Origin: Alphaproteobacteria bacterium
GTDB taxonomy: Bacteria > Pseudomonadota > Alphaproteobacteria > ATCC43930 > CGMCC-115725
DNA length: 64,000 nucleotides
Direction of reading: 5' to 3'
Assembly (NCBI GenBank): GCA_028871055.1
Contig: JAGWON010000014.1
Coordinates: 27,233-91,232, forward strand
The position numbers and the translations under genes were made by a program. The notes under the pieces were generated by a model. The model made no database searches, was not told the DNA's origin, and was given only the letters and a program-made list of their open reading frames with translations. This document shows, piece after piece, positions 16,531 through 26,953 of this stretch (positions are counted from its first letter, which is position 1; each line of letters opens with the position of its first letter).

Positions 16531-17055
16531 CTACGCGGACGGCGTCTTGACGCCGGGACGGGCGAAGCTCTTGTCCTGGTGGCCCTTGCCTTCGAGATCG
16601 CCGAGCCCGAACAGCCAGGAATAACCGCCCTTCGGATTGGTCAGGATTTCCCAGCAATTGTCGTCGCAGTCCCAGAAATAGAAGCTGTAGGTGCCGTGCT
16701 GAAGAAGCGGCTTGGAGATTTTCTTGAGCCGCCATTTCTCCGCCTGCTCGACCACCGTCTTGTAGGCGGCGTCGACCTCTTCCTGGGTCTCGACGTCGAG
16801 CCCGTTGTGCGCGAGCAGGCTCATCGGCTGCTTGGTCTTGCATTTGACGACGGCGATGGTGTTGTCGCCGCCGAGCCGGATCATCAGCGAGATCGAGCTG
16901 GTCCGGACCACGTCGAGGCCGAGGAACTCCTCGTAGAACTTGCGCGAGACGTCGAGATCGGTCGACTCGAGCGTGCCGTGCGACAGGAACCTGAGCTTGA
17001 GCGCGGGCTCGACCTTGGCGCGGGACGCGGCCGTCGTGGGAGCGTCGTCTGGCAT
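16531..17055 (-). CDS. VOC-superfamily protein (glyoxalase/extradiol dioxygenase fold)
   Basis: The 174-residue protein has the paired beta-alpha-beta-beta-beta pattern of the vicinal oxygen chelate superfamily: LRFLSHGTLESTDLDVSRKF near residue 22 and YSFYFWDCDDNCWEILTNPK near 120. His in LSHGTLES and Glu in CWEILTN fit two of the usual metal ligands, so a metal-dependent dioxygenase, isomerase or lyase is possible. Start ATG at 17055 has a strong GGAGGA just upstream. The ferritin-like gene ends 78 bases away on the same strand and probably shares its transcript. Together they suggest oxidative processing of an organic substrate. The exact reaction is not recognisable. Confidence 0.85.
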   Translation of the reverse strand: MPDDAPTTAASRAKVEPALKLRFLSHGTLESTDLDVSRKFYEEFLGLDVVRTSSISLMIRLGGDNTIAVVKCKTKQPMSLLAHNGLDVETQEEVDAAYKTVVEQAEKWRLKKISKPLLQHGTYSFYFWDCDDNCWEILTNPKGGYSWLFGLGDLEGKGHQDKSFARPGVKTPSA

Positions 17056-17133
17056 GAAGTTCCTCCGATTGTTTCCGGCGCTTATGACGTGCTTTTGACG
17101 AATTCTATAATTGCGAAGCCGGACGGACAACCC

Positions 17134-17970
17134 TCAGCGCAACAGCAGCAGCCGCGTCGCGGCCGCCGCGGGCGGCAGCACCACTCGGCCAATCGCCGGC
17201 GCCAGGCCGAGCGGCTTGAGGAACATCTTCAGCGCCATGTCGTAGGGGAAATATTCCCGGCCCATGCGGCGCACGCCGCTGCGGAAGGCCTCGTAGTCGG
17301 CGGCGCGGAAATCCGCCTCCGGCTTGCTGGCGAGGAAGACGTGTTTGAACGCGATATAGGCGTCTTCCGCATCGACCTCCTGCACGCGATCCCACAACGT
17401 CTTCAGCACGGCGGTGCGGCCGGGATTCTCGCTATTGCGATAGCGCCGAAAGAAATAGTAGAAGTTCTTGTAGTGCCGCACCTCGTCGGCGGCGATGTTG
17501 GTCGCGATCTCGCGCAGCACCGGCTCGGGCGCCGCCTCCGCCAGCATGCGATAGAAGCTCGCCGTGCCGGTCTCGACGACGCAGCGCGCCACCATCTCGA
17601 GCGCGCGCGTCGGCGCCAGGTTGTCGAGCGAGCAACAGTGCGAATACTCGTCGAAGAAGCCGGCATAGGCGCGGCGCCAGTCGAAATCGGGCCACGCTGT
17701 CTCGACATAGCGCTTGAGCGCGGCACCGTGCTGCAGCTCCTCGGGCTCCCAATGGTGCGCGAGCCAGTCGACCAGTTCGAGATCGTCGCGGAAATATTCG
17801 ACGAGGTTCTCGGTATAGAGATCGGACGTGATCTCGATGAACGACGCGGAAGCGACGAGCTGGAACAGCAATGCGTTGTCTTCGACCGCATCGCGCGCGA
17901 TATCGCCGTACCGGATCGCCTCCATCGACCAGGGAAGCTCGTCTCGGCTCTCGGCGTAGCGGCTCGTCAT
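17134..17970 (-). CDS. Ferritin-like diiron-domain protein
   Basis: The 278-residue protein is almost all alpha-helical. It carries two ligand sets of a diiron four-helix bundle: glutamate in FIEITSDLY with EELQH in WEPEELQHGAAL, then glutamate in CVVETGTASFY with DEVRH in IAADEVRHYKNF. This E...ExxH twice pattern is shared by ferritin-like oxidases and acyl-ACP desaturase relatives. The protein is longer than ferritins and lacks a signal peptide. It could be an oxidase, hydroxylase or desaturase acting on a cytosolic substrate; the specific reaction is unknown. It precedes the VOC gene on the same strand. Confidence 0.75.
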   Translation of the reverse strand: MTSRYAESRDELPWSMEAIRYGDIARDAVEDNALLFQLVASASFIEITSDLYTENLVEYFRDDLELVDWLAHHWEPEELQHGAALKRYVETAWPDFDWRRAYAGFFDEYSHCCSLDNLAPTRALEMVARCVVETGTASFYRMLAEAAPEPVLREIATNIAADEVRHYKNFYYFFRRYRNSENPGRTAVLKTLWDRVQEVDAEDAYIAFKHVFLASKPEADFRAADYEAFRSGVRRMGREYFPYDMALKMFLKPLGLAPAIGRVVLPPAAAATRLLLLR

Positions 17971-18152
17971 GCGCGCATCTCCCTTCCTCGTCTTAAGGGC
18001 GCTTGAAGGATTCCCTCCCCCGGGATTCTCGACAGGTGTTGCGCAACTATATGCGTGTTATGGTGAAGATGAAAAGTGGCGGCGCGCACCACAGCCATGC
18101 GCGTCTCGGCGGCGGTCACAGTCTCTGTGCGCCGCACCGGCGGGCTCGGCGT

Positions 18153-18178
18153 GGAACCTTGGTAACCGCAACGTCGTT
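18153..18178 (+). promoter_or_regulatory. Predicted EcfG-type (general stress response) promoter of sodB
   Basis: GGAAC (18153-18157) and CGTT (18175-18178) are spaced by exactly 17 bases. This matches the alphaproteobacterial EcfG/RpoE2 promoter (GGAAC, 16-17 bases, CGTT). The sodB start codon is 79 bases downstream of the -10 element. The same layout appears before otsA, the DUF883 gene, the copper-protein operon and the 54905 gene. Confidence 0.8.
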
Positions 18179-18256
18179 TTCTTTCCAATGCGCCCGCTCT
18201 TCCGTGGCGTGCGTAACGACTCCCAATGATCGAACTCTGACAAGCACGAGGCTGAA

Positions 18257-18880
18257 ATGGCTTTTGAACTCCTACCCTTGCCGTATCCGATGAACGCGCT
18301 CGAGCCGCAAATGTCGGCGCGCACGCTCGAATTCCATCACGGCAAGCATCACAAGGCCTATGTCGACAATGCCAACAAGCTGGTGCAGGACACGCCGCTG
18401 GCGAACAAGCCGCTCGAAGAAGTAATCCAGGCGACGGCGAAGGATGAATCCAAGCAGGGGCTGTTCAACAACGTCGCCCAGATCTGGAATCACAGCTTCT
18501 TCTGGAAGTCGCTGCGACCCAAGGGCGGCGGCCGGCCGACCGGCGACCTGGCGCGCGCGGTCGAGGAATCCTTCGGCTCGTACGAGAAATTCCGTGAGGC
18601 ATTCAAGACCGCCGGCGCTACGCAATTCGGCAGCGGCTGGGCGTGGCTGGTGTTCGACGGCGGCAAGCTCAAGGTCGCCAAGACGCCGAACGCGATGAAT
18701 CCGCTTGTGCACGGCACCACGGCGCTGCTCACCTACGACGTGTGGGAGCACGCCTATTATCTCGACTATCAGAACCGGCGGCCGGATTTCATCGATGCCT
18801 TCATCGATCATCTGGTGAACTGGAACTTCGCCGCCGAGAATCTGGCACGGGCACGGGCCCAGCGGACCGCCGCCGAATAG
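18257..18880 (+). CDS. sodB: Superoxide dismutase, Fe/Mn family
   Basis: The 207-residue protein converts superoxide to peroxide and oxygen. The metal ligands are visible: His in LEFHHGKHHKAYVDN, His in QIWNHSFFW, and Asp and His in YDVWEHAYYLDYQNRRPDF. The sequence near AGATQFGSGWAWL is typical of the iron type, though metal preference cannot be fixed from sequence. There is no signal peptide, so it is cytoplasmic. The gene stands alone, preceded by the EcfG-type promoter at 18153, which links it to the stress regulators in this window. Confidence 0.96.
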   Translation: MAFELLPLPYPMNALEPQMSARTLEFHHGKHHKAYVDNANKLVQDTPLANKPLEEVIQATAKDESKQGLFNNVAQIWNHSFFWKSLRPKGGGRPTGDLARAVEESFGSYEKFREAFKTAGATQFGSGWAWLVFDGGKLKVAKTPNAMNPLVHGTTALLTYDVWEHAYYLDYQNRRPDFIDAFIDHLVNWNFAAENLARARAQRTAAE

Positions 18881-19123
18881 GGACGCGACCGACAGTCCTG
18901 GCCTTGTCGTACGTCGTGTCGGCGACGCTTGCCGTCCACGGGTCGGCGGCGGCCGCGTCGCGGCGGCGCGCGCCAACGCCGGCGACAGCGGATTTTGCGT
19001 TGCCAAGCAACCCGCTATGCTACGACTGGCGTCGTAGCGTGGGGGTTCCCGGTCGGGGTGTTCCCGGCCCGCCGCGTTCGAGTGCAACCCGTTAAAGACG
19101 CGTTTCGCTGTGGGGTGGCGAGG

Positions 19124-19687
19124 ATGCCGATGCCGATAAGCAAACGCCTGGTCACACGCTGGGCGGTAGCCTGCTCGCTGGTCGCCGCCCTCGGTTTGTC
19201 GGCGATGCCCGACCGCGCTGAATCGGCGCCGGTCAAGCCAGCGGAAGCTACGCCCCAGCACCCAATGCATGCGGTTCCGGTCAAGCGCACGGTGGCGCGG
19301 CAGATTCATCGGGCCGCGGCGGCCCGCTCGCTGTCGTGCCGGGACCGTCGCAGGCTGCGCATGGGCGTGGCGTCGTGGTATGCTGGATCGTCTTTCCATC
19401 GCACCGCCAGCGGTGAGGTATTCCGCGCTGATGAGTTGGCGGCGGCCTCGCGCAGCCTGCCGTTCAACACGCACGTCCGCATCATCAACCTGCACAACGG
19501 CCGCTCGGTCATCGTGCGCATCAACGACCGCGGCCCGTTCGTGCGCGGGCGCTTGATCGACGTCACGCCCAAAGCCGCCGCGCAGCTCGGCATGAAGAGG
19601 CACGGCACGGCGCCAGTCTATATCGAGATCGTGCGCAACGATATCCAGTCGGCCGCCGCGAACCCAGTCGGCATCGACCGCCGCTGA
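19124..19687 (+). CDS. RlpA-like double-psi beta-barrel protein (septal peptidoglycan factor family)
   Basis: The 187-residue protein has a cleavable-type signal (RWAVACSLVAALGLSAM, residues 12-28) without a lipobox cysteine, so it is probably soluble in the periplasm rather than a lipoprotein. Residues 80-175 form the RlpA double-psi barrel: GVASWYAGSSFHRTASGEVF, then LPFNTHVRIINLHNGRSVIV, and the catalytic-loop RINDRGPFVRGRLIDVT. RlpA cleaves denuded glycan strands in Pseudomonas. No C-terminal SPOR domain is present, unlike classic RlpA. Two ATGs six bases apart could start it. Its neighbours are sodB and a NepR-like gene with no clear functional tie. Confidence 0.88.
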   Translation: MPMPISKRLVTRWAVACSLVAALGLSAMPDRAESAPVKPAEATPQHPMHAVPVKRTVARQIHRAAAARSLSCRDRRRLRMGVASWYAGSSFHRTASGEVFRADELAAASRSLPFNTHVRIINLHNGRSVIVRINDRGPFVRGRLIDVTPKAAAQLGMKRHGTAPVYIEIVRNDIQSAAANPVGIDRR

Positions 19688-19746
19688 GCAGCCCTCGACC
19701 GCGATCGAGCGTGGCCATTGCGGCGCGCTCGGCCGGTGATGGAGCA

Positions 19747-19959
19747 CTAAGCCGTTCCGCCGCGGCGCATGCGATCGAGGCGCGCCAACAGGGTCGGCGG
19801 AATCGGCTCGGTCAGATGGGCGCGGTAGAGGCGGCGCAATTGCCGCGCGACGAGTGACCGTGCGCCGGCCGCGTCGGCATCGTCGGGAGCGAATTCGGTA
19901 TCCGCATCGCGCGGCGACGGAGCGCCAGCGTCGTCCTGCATCAGGATGGACGAAACCAT
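19747..19959 (-). CDS. nepR: NepR-like anti-sigma factor, copy 1
   Basis: The 70-residue acidic protein has a disordered N-terminus (PRDADTEFAPDDADAAG) followed by a NepR helix: VARQLRRLYRAHLTEPIPPT then LLARLDRM. The LRxLY...EPIPxxLLxxL pattern is the diagnostic part of NepR, which holds the EcfG sigma factor inactive until phosphorylated PhyR captures it. AAGGATTGCG precedes the ATG at 19959. It lies between rlpA and the trehalose operon, facing away from the EcfG-type promoter at 20169, and not beside ecfG or phyR as in most species. A second NepR-like gene lies at 44506. Assignment rests on a short motif. Confidence 0.75.
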   Translation of the reverse strand: MVSSILMQDDAGAPSPRDADTEFAPDDADAAGARSLVARQLRRLYRAHLTEPIPPTLLARLDRMRRGGTA

Positions 19960-20168
19960 CGCAATCCTTGAAACAAAAACACCTCTCCCCGGCGCTCCGG
20001 TCCACGGCCAACGTTGCTGCAAGCGGCGGTCAAACAAATTTCCGGCGCGGGAAAAGGTTCCGGTCTCATTTTCGCCACAATTAATTCCCAAGTCTTCGGA
20101 ATGGTTTCGTGCGACGCCTCCACGGCGAGTTCGGCTGCGGAGGTTGTGGTGATTCAGTGACCGGGAGC

Positions 20169-20194
20169 GGAACAACAACCGCAGGCAAGGCGTT
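20169..20194 (+). promoter_or_regulatory. Predicted EcfG-type promoter of the trehalose/alpha-glucan operon
   Basis: GGAAC (20169-20173) and CGTT (20191-20194) are separated by 17 bases. It lies 57 bases upstream of the otsA-like start codon and on the correct strand. It would place seven genes (20251-34845) under the general stress sigma factor. Confidence 0.82.
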
Positions 20195-20250
20195 TTAGAG
20201 TACCCGCATTCTGCCCCGGCAAAAATCTCAAACCGGAAGGGGGTCTTGCG

Positions 20251-21663
20251 ATGGACACGATCCTGGTTTCAAACCGCGTCGCCGAGCCCTCCCGGACGGG
20301 CGCCGTTCCGGGCGGACTGGCGGCCGTACTGCTGTCGGCGGTCAAGACTTCCGGCGCGACCTGGGTGGGCGCCAGCGGCAAGTTCGCGCCCGCGGAGGAG
20401 GCGCGCATGCCGACCCATTCGAAGAAGCTCGGCGCCGGCACCCTTACGACCGTGGATTTTCCGGTCACCGATTATCGCCGCTTCTACAACGGCATGGCGA
20501 ATTCGGCGCTATGGCCGATCCTGCATTATCGCGCCGATCTCCTGCGCTACGAGCCGGAGTTCGTCGCCTCCTATCGCGTTATCAACGAGATCATGGCCAA
20601 CGTGGTCGCCGACCGCGCCGGGCCGGACACGCTCGTCTGGGTTCACGACTACCACTATTTCATGCTCGGCGAGTTTCTGCGCCAGCGCGGCTTCACCGGC
20701 CCGATCGGCTTCTTTCTCCACACGCCATTCCCGACCAAGTCGGTGCTGATCTGCCTGCCCGAGCATCGCACGGTGCTCAAGGCGCTGTCGGCCTACGACC
20801 TGATCGGCTTCCAGACCGACGAAGACCTGCTGCGCTTCCGCGATTATGCGATCACCAAGCTGTCGGCGACGATGGTCGGCCAGACCGAGCTGCAATTCGG
20901 CGACCGTCGGGTCAAGCTCGGCATTTTCCCGGTGGGCATCAACGTCGAGTTCTTCGCCGAGGCCGCACGCGAGAACATCGACAGCAACAAGAGCAATCGC
21001 ATTAAGCGTGGCCTGCATCACGGCAAGCTGGTGATCGGCGTCGACCGTCTCGACTACAGCAAGGGCCTGCCCGAGCGATTCGCCGCCTACGAGCGATTCC
21101 TCACCATCTATCCCGACGAGCGCAAGCGCGTCTCGTTCCTCCAGATCACGCCGCCGACGCGCTCGGCGGTCGAGAGCTATCGCCGCATCCGCGCCGAGCT
21201 GGCAAGCCACGCCGGCGACATCAACGCGCGCTTCGGCGACGTCGATTGGATGGTGCTGCGCTATATCAACGAGAGCTTCCCGCCGGATCAGCTCGCGGCG
21301 CTTTACCGAATTAGCAAGGTCGGCTGCGTGACGCCGCTGCGCGACGGTATGAACCTGGTCGCCAAGGAATACATCGCGTCGCAGGACCCGGAGGATCCGG
21401 GCGTTTTGGTGCTGTCGAAATTCGCCGGCGCGGCCAAAGAGCTCAACGCCGCGCTGGTCGTCAATCCCTACGACATCGGCGAGCTGGCGCAGGCGCTTTA
21501 TCGCGCGCTCTACATGGAGCGCGCCGAGCGCATCGAGCGCTGGAGCGCAATGATGAAAACGTTGCGCGGCGGCAACATCGTGCGTTGGTACGAGGGCTTC
21601 ATCGACACGCTGCGCGAGTCCGCCGTGTCTCCAGCGCCTGTCGCCTCGCGCAGCGTCGCCTGA
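20251..21663 (+). CDS. otsA: Alpha,alpha-trehalose-phosphate synthase (GT20 family)
   Basis: The 470-residue enzyme transfers glucose from a nucleotide sugar to glucose-6-phosphate. GT20 features are present in order: VSNRVA at the N-terminus, a GGLAAVL glycine loop, [23 protein letters not shown] near 155, [19 protein letters not shown] near 265, and [16 protein letters not shown] near 365. GGAAGGGGG before the ATG supports the start. It is the first gene of the operon. No trehalose-6-phosphate phosphatase (otsB) lies in the window, so the phosphate must be removed by an enzyme encoded elsewhere, or the product differs (glucosylglycerol-phosphate synthases are close relatives). Confidence 0.92.
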   Translation: MDTILVSNRVAEPSRTGAVPGGLAAVLLSAVKTSGATWVGASGKFAPAEEARMPTHSKKLGAGTLTTVDFPVTDYRRFYNGMANSALWPILHYRADLLRYEPEFVASYRVINEIMANVVADRAGPDTLVWVHDYHYFMLGEFLRQRGFTGPIGFFLHTPFPTKSVLICLPEHRTVLKALSAYDLIGFQTDEDLLRFRDYAITKLSATMVGQTELQFGDRRVKLGIFPVGINVEFFAEAARENIDSNKSNRIKRGLHHGKLVIGVDRLDYSKGLPERFAAYERFLTIYPDERKRVSFLQITPPTRSAVESYRRIRAELASHAGDINARFGDVDWMVLRYINESFPPDQLAALYRISKVGCVTPLRDGMNLVAKEYIASQDPEDPGVLVLSKFAGAAKELNAALVVNPYDIGELAQALYRALYMERAERIERWSAMMKTLRGGNIVRWYEGFIDTLRESAVSPAPVASRSVA

Positions 21664-21675
21664 GGATTCCTGCCC

Positions 21676-23685
21676 GTGACCATTATTGCGCCCGCGCCGG
21701 CGATGGCCGAGGCGAAGGCGAAGGCGCCGCGTTACCGCCAGCCTTTAAATGGCCGCCGTATCGCGATCGAAAAGCTCGCGCCCGACGTCGATGGCGGTCG
21801 CTATCCGGCTAAGCGCGTGGTCGGCGACCGCCTGGTGGTTACCGCCGACATCTTTCGCGAGGGCCATGACCGACTGGGGGCGGCACTGCTGCTACGCCGC
21901 GACGGCGCCGCGGCGTGGCGCGCGATCCCGATGCGATCGGTCGACAACGACCGCTGGTCGGCCGCCGTCGCGCTGACCGAGCCGGGCCGTCACCTCTACA
22001 CCATCGAGGCCTGGACCGATGCGTTTGCCAGCTGGCGCGACCGGCTGGCCGCCAAGCACCGGGCCGGGCAACCGGTCGGCGACGAGCTCGCCGACGGTAT
22101 CGCGCTGCTGGGCGAGGCCGTGCGTGGCGCCGATGGCGCCGGCCGTACGACCATCGAAGCCGCGCTCGCCTGCGCGCAGCGCGGCGCCTCAAGCGCGCTC
22201 GAATTGCTGCTCGCGCCGGAACTCGAAGCCGCCATGACGCAATGGGGTCCGCGACGCCATCTGACGCGGATCGAGCCCGCGCGGCCGTTGATCGTCGACC
22301 GCGAGGAGGCGCGTTTTGCCGCGTGGTACGAGATGTTCCCGCGCTCGCAGGGCACCGTGCCTGGAAGGAGCGCAACCTTCCGCGACTGCATCGCGCGGCT
22401 CGACGACGTTGCTGCGATGGGCTTCGATACCGTCTACCTGCCGCCGATCCATCCCATCGGTGTGACCAACCGCAAGGGCCGCAACAACGCAGCCATCGGA
22501 TCGCCGGATGATCCCGGCAGCCCCTATGCCATCGGCAACGCGACCGGCGGCCACGACGCGGTCGAGCCGGGCCTCGGAACCGTCGCGGACTTCCGCGCCT
22601 TCGTCGCCGCGTGCCGCGCGCGCGGCATGGAGGTCGCGCTCGACTTCGCGGTGCAGTGCTCGCTCGACCATCCGTGGATCAAGGAGCATTCCGATTGGTT
22701 CGAGTTCCGGCCGGATGGCTCGATTCGCTATGCCGAGAATCCGCCGAAGAAATACCAGGACATCGTCAACCTGAATTTCGACGCCGCCGACTGGCGCGGC
22801 ATTTGGCGGGCGCTGCGCGACGTCGTGCGCTTCTGGATCGCGCAGGGCGTGCGCATCTTCCGGGTCGACAATCCGCACACCAAGCCTTACCCGTTCTGGG
22901 AGTGGTTGATCCGCGAGATTCAGGCCATGCATCCGGACGTCATCTTCCTCGCCGAAGCCTTCACGCGGCCCAAGCCGATGCGGCTCCTTGCCAAGCTCGG
23001 CTTCACGCAGTCCTATACCTACTTCACCTGGCGCAACGACAAGGCCGAGCTCATCGACTATTTCACCGAGCTCACGCGCGGCGAGGTGCGCGAGTACTTC
23101 CGGCCGCACCTTTTCACCAACACGCCCGACATCCTGTCGCGGTTCCTGCAGAGCGGCGGGGTGCCGGCGTTCCGCATCCGCGCCGCGCTCGCCGCCACGC
23201 TGTGTGGCCTGTGGGGCATCTATAACGGCTTCGAGCTTGCCGAGAACCGCGCACTGCCCAACTCCGAGGAATACGCCGACTCTGAAAAATACGAATATAA
23301 GGTATGGGACTGGAACCGGCCCGGCAACATCAAGCCGTTCATCGCGCAGCTCAACCGCATCCGCCGTGAGAACGCCGCCTTCGCCGATTGGCTCAACCTG
23401 GAATTTCTTCCGGCCGACAACCCGCGCGTGCTGTTCTACGCGCGCGTGCCGGACGATGTGCGCGAAGCGGTCTTCGTCGCCGTCAGCCTCAATCCTGCAG
23501 CCGACGAAGCGGCGACGATCGAGCTGCCGCTCCATCGGCTGGGTTTCGCCGCGGACGAGCGTTTCGCGGTCCACAATCTGATCACCGACGAGATCCTGCG
23601 ATGGACGGGGGCACAGCAATCGATCTGGATCGGGCCGGGCGTGCCGATCTTTGTCTTCAGGCTGGTGGAGCGCGGCGATGCCTGA
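21676..23685 (+). CDS. glgE: Alpha-1,4-glucan:maltose-1-phosphate maltosyltransferase
   Basis: This GH13 enzyme of 669 residues extends alpha-1,4-glucans using maltose-1-phosphate. An N-terminal beta domain is followed by AWYEMFPRSQGTVPGRSATF, VYLPPIHPIGVTNRKG and the catalytic RVDNPHTKP (nucleophile near Asp398). The acid residue lies in FLAEAFTRP (near Glu427). These motifs set GlgE apart from ordinary amylases. GTG at 21676 starts 12 bases after otsA ends, with GAGG upstream. The next gene makes its substrate (maltose to maltose-1-phosphate by the maltokinase half). The pair forms the TreS-Pep2-GlgE route from trehalose to glucan known from mycobacteria and actinomycetes. Confidence 0.95.
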   Translation: MTIIAPAPAMAEAKAKAPRYRQPLNGRRIAIEKLAPDVDGGRYPAKRVVGDRLVVTADIFREGHDRLGAALLLRRDGAAAWRAIPMRSVDNDRWSAAVALTEPGRHLYTIEAWTDAFASWRDRLAAKHRAGQPVGDELADGIALLGEAVRGADGAGRTTIEAALACAQRGASSALELLLAPELEAAMTQWGPRRHLTRIEPARPLIVDREEARFAAWYEMFPRSQGTVPGRSATFRDCIARLDDVAAMGFDTVYLPPIHPIGVTNRKGRNNAAIGSPDDPGSPYAIGNATGGHDAVEPGLGTVADFRAFVAACRARGMEVALDFAVQCSLDHPWIKEHSDWFEFRPDGSIRYAENPPKKYQDIVNLNFDAADWRGIWRALRDVVRFWIAQGVRIFRVDNPHTKPYPFWEWLIREIQAMHPDVIFLAEAFTRPKPMRLLAKLGFTQSYTYFTWRNDKAELIDYFTELTRGEVREYFRPHLFTNTPDILSRFLQSGGVPAFRIRAALAATLCGLWGIYNGFELAENRALPNSEEYADSEKYEYKVWDWNRPGNIKPFIAQLNRIRRENAAFADWLNLEFLPADNPRVLFYARVPDDVREAVFVAVSLNPAADEAATIELPLHRLGFAADERFAVHNLITDEILRWTGAQQSIWIGPGVPIFVFRLVERGDA

Positions 23686-26600
23686 CGTCACCGGCCGGAC
23701 CACGATGCCCGATGCCCGCGTACAGGCCGACGCGCCCGACTGGTACAAGGACGCGATCATCTACGAGCTGCACGTCAAGGCGTTCTTCGACGCCAACAAC
23801 GACGGCATCGGCGACCTGCCCGGCCTGATCGCCAAGCTCGACTATCTGCAAGACCTCGGCGTCACGGCGATCTGGCTGCTACCGTTCTTCCCCTCGCCGT
23901 TCCGCGACGACGGCTACGACGTCTCGGATTATCGCAACATCCATCCGGCCTACGGCACGCTGCGCGATTTCGGCCAACTGGTGCGCGAGGCGCACCGCCG
24001 CGGCCTCCGGATCATTGTCGAGCTGGTGGTCAACCATACCTCGGACCAGCATCCGTGGTTCCAGCGCGCGCGCCGAGCGCGGCCGGCCTCGGTCTATCGC
24101 GACTACTACGTGTGGAGCGAGACCGAGGACAAGTACAAGGGCACGCGGGTCATCTTCAGCGACACCGAGAAGTCGAACTGGACATGGGATCCGGTCGCCA
24201 GCGCCTTTTATTGGCACCGCTTCTTCGCGCACCAGCCCGACCTCAATTTCGACAATCCGCACGTCGTGCGCTCGGTGCTCAACAACATGCGTTTCTGGGC
24301 CGATCTCGGCGTCGACGGTTTCCGCCTCGACGCCGTGCCCTATCTCTGCGAGCGTGAAGACACCCGCAACGAGAACCTGCCCGAGACCCACGCCGTCATC
24401 AAGCAGATGCGGGCAGAGCTCGACCGCGAATTCCCCAATCGCCTGTTCCTCGCCGAGGCCAACCAGTGGCCGGAGGACATGAAGGACTATTTCGGCAACG
24501 GCGACGAATGCCACATGGCGTTCCACTTCCCGCTGATGCCGCGCATGTACATGGCGATCGCGCGCGAAGACCGCCATCCGATCACCGACATCCTGCGCCA
24601 GACGCCGGAGATCCCCGACCCCTGCCAGTGGGCGATCTTCCTCAGGAACCACGACGAACTGACGCTCGAGATGGTGACCGACAGCGAGCGCGACTACCTG
24701 TGGTCAACCTATGCCGCCGACCGGCGCGCGCGTCTCAATCTCGGCATCCGCCGCCGGCTCGCGCCGCTGATGGACAACGACCGCCCCCGGATCGAACTGA
24801 TGGTCAGCCTGCTGCTGTCGCTGCCGGGCACGCCGATCCTCTATTACGGCGACGAGATCGGCATGGGCGACAACATCTATCTCGGCGACCGCGACGGCGT
24901 GCGCACGCCGATGCAGTGGACGCCGGACCGCAACGCCGGCTTCTCGCGCGCCGATCCGGCGACGCTCTACCTGCCGCCGATCATGGACGCGGTCTACGGC
25001 TTCCAGGCGCTCAATGTCGAGGCGCAGGCGCGGAGTCTGTCGTCGTTGCTCAACTGGATGAGGCGGCTGATCGGCGTGCGCAAATCGCTCAAGGTGTTCG
25101 GCCGCGGCACACTCACGTTCCTCTATCCGTCGAACCGCGCCGTCCTCGCTTATCTGCGCCAGCACGAGGACTGTACCGTGCTGTGCGTGTCGAACCTGTC
25201 GCGCTCGGCACAGGCGGTCGAGCTCGACTTGTCGGGCTTCGCCGGCCGCATCCCAATCGAGCTGCTCGGCCAGACTTCGTTTCCAGCGATCGGCGAGAGC
25301 TTCTACACCATCACCCTTCAGGGGCACGGCTTCTACTGGTTCCAACTCGCCGTGCCGGTCCAAGGTCCGCATGCGGTGGTACGGACGCGCGATGTCGATA
25401 CGTTGGTGGCGGTGGGCGGCCTTGCCACTGCGCTCGAGGGCCGCAACCGCGGCATTGTCGAGCGCGATATTCTGCCGCTGTTCCTCGCGGAGCACCGCTG
25501 GTTCGCGCACAAGAGCGAGCGCGCATTCGCCGCCAGTTTGCGGTGGTCGACGACCTTCCGGCTCGGCGAGCGCGACTGGCTGTGGGTCATCGCCCAAGTG
25601 CAGGGCCGGCACTTCACGGCGCGCTATTCGCTGCCACTGATGGACGAATGGCAGCCGCCGGCGGTGCCGCCGGCTGCCACCACCCTCGCCAAGCTTCGGC
25701 ATGGCCCACGCGAGGGCTACCTCGCCGATGCGCTGCACAGCGAGGTCTTTGTCGGCGCGGCGATCGACGCGATTCGCGACGGGCGCACCATCGAGACGCC
25801 GCACGGCCGGCTGGCCTTCCGCTCGACCCAGGCGTTCGCCGCGCAACCCTGGCCGGAGAAGCCGGTCATCCGCATCGGCGGCGCCGAGCAGTCGAACACC
25901 TCGGCAGTCGTCGAAGGCACGGCAATCGTCAAGTTCTATCGCCAAGTCGCGCCCGGCATCCATCCCGAGATCGAAATGGGCGCCTTCCTGACCGAGCGGA
26001 CGCAATTCAAGAACGCGCCGCCGCTGCTCGGACACATCGCGCTCGTCGAGCCCGATGGCGGCGAGACCGCACTCGGCGTGATCCACGGCTGGGTGCAGAA
26101 CCAGGGTGACGCCTGGTCCTTCACGCAAGGCTATCTCGCCCGCTTCCTCGAGGAATCGCGCGTCGCGCCGGTGGTCGAGGAGAGCGCATCGAGTGCGGCG
26201 CATGCGGTCTATCGCACGCAGATCGAGCAGCTGGCGCTGCGCACTGCCGAGTTGCACCGCGTGCTCGACGTCGAATCGGATGACGCCGCCTTTGCCGTCG
26301 TGCGCGCGGCGCCAGCGGAGATAACCGGCTGGGGCGAGGCCATCGCGCGGACGGTCGGCGAGGCCTTCGACAGGCTCGCCCGCACGACCACGCGTCTTTC
26401 CGGCGAGGCATCCGCCGTCGCCAACGAGCTGCTCGCTGGCCGGGACGCGATCGCGGCGCAAGTTCGCGCGCTCGCCGTTGTGGACCGCGAGGTCGTGCTA
26501 TCGCGCCTGCACGGCGATTATCACCTCGGCCAGATTCTCGTGGTGAAGAACGATGTCGACATCGTCGATTTCGAGGGTCCGCCGCAACTCCCGCTCGACG

Positions 26601-26953
26601 AGCGCCGGCGGAAGCATTCGGTGATCCGCGACGTCGCCGGAATGCTGCGTTCCTTCGACTATGCCGCCTGGACGGCGCTCGAACACGCCACCGCCAATCA
26701 GCCCGACCTGCGCAATGAGTTGCTGCAGGCGATTCTGCTGTGGCGCGAGAACGTCACCCGCGGCTTCCTCGACATCTATGTCGGCGCAATGGCTGGCTGC
26801 CGGCTGTGGCCCGCGGACGAGGACCTCGCGCGCCGGCTGCTCAAGCTCTTCCTGATCGAGAAGGCGGCGCTCGAAACCGCGTACGAACTGGGGAACCGTC
26901 CGGATTGGATCGCCGTTCCATTGCGAGGGTTAAAGGCACTGGTCTCATCATGA
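23678..26953 (+). CDS. treS: Trehalose synthase fused to maltokinase (TreS-Mak)
   Basis: The 1,091-residue fusion interconverts trehalose and maltose, then phosphorylates maltose. Residues 1-550 are a GH13 Tre[21 protein letters not shown], nucleophile near Asp218 in [12 protein letters not shown], acid near Glu260 in [11 protein letters not shown]. Residues about 570-1085 are the maltokinase (Pep2) half, with [11 protein letters not shown] near 943-953 and IVDFEG as the catalytic and metal-binding region. The ATG at 23678 overlaps glgE by 8 bases and has GGAG upstream. Fusing the two enzymes channels maltose to maltose-1-phosphate for GlgE. Both halves appear intact, with no frameshift. Confidence 0.95.
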   Translation: MPDVTGRTTMPDARVQADAPDWYKDAIIYELHVKAFFDANNDGIGDLPGLIAKLDYLQDLGVTAIWLLPFFPSPFRDDGYDVSDYRNIHPAYGTLRDFGQLVREAHRRGLRIIVELVVNHTSDQHPWFQRARRARPASVYRDYYVWSETEDKYKGTRVIFSDTEKSNWTWDPVASAFYWHRFFAHQPDLNFDNPHVVRSVLNNMRFWADLGVDGFRLDAVPYLCEREDTRNENLPETHAVIKQMRAELDREFPNRLFLAEANQWPEDMKDYFGNGDECHMAFHFPLMPRMYMAIAREDRHPITDILRQTPEIPDPCQWAIFLRNHDELTLEMVTDSERDYLWSTYAADRRARLNLGIRRRLAPLMDNDRPRIELMVSLLLSLPGTPILYYGDEIGMGDNIYLGDRDGVRTPMQWTPDRNAGFSRADPATLYLPPIMDAVYGFQALNVEAQARSLSSLLNWMRRLIGVRKSLKVFGRGTLTFLYPSNRAVLAYLRQHEDCTVLCVSNLSRSAQAVELDLSGFAGRIPIELLGQTSFPAIGESFYTITLQGHGFYWFQLAVPVQGPHAVVRTRDVDTLVAVGGLATALEGRNRGIVERDILPLFLAEHRWFAHKSERAFAASLRWSTTFRLGERDWLWVIAQVQGRHFTARYSLPLMDEWQPPAVPPAATTLAKLRHGPREGYLADALHSEVFVGAAIDAIRDGRTIETPHGRLAFRSTQAFAAQPWPEKPVIRIGGAEQSNTSAVVEGTAIVKFYRQVAPGIHPEIEMGAFLTERTQFKNAPPLLGHIALVEPDGGETALGVIHGWVQNQGDAWSFTQGYLARFLEESRVAPVVEESASSAAHAVYRTQIEQLALRTAELHRVLDVESDDAAFAVVRAAPAEITGWGEAIARTVGEAFDRLARTTTRLSGEASAVANELLAGRDAIAAQVRALAVVDREVVLSRLHGDYHLGQILVVKNDVDIVDFEGPPQLPLDERRRKHSVIRDVAGMLRSFDYAAWTALEHATANQPDLRNELLQAILLWRENVTRGFLDIYVGAMAGCRLWPADEDLARRLLKLFLIEKAALETAYELGNRPDWIAVPLRGLKALVSS

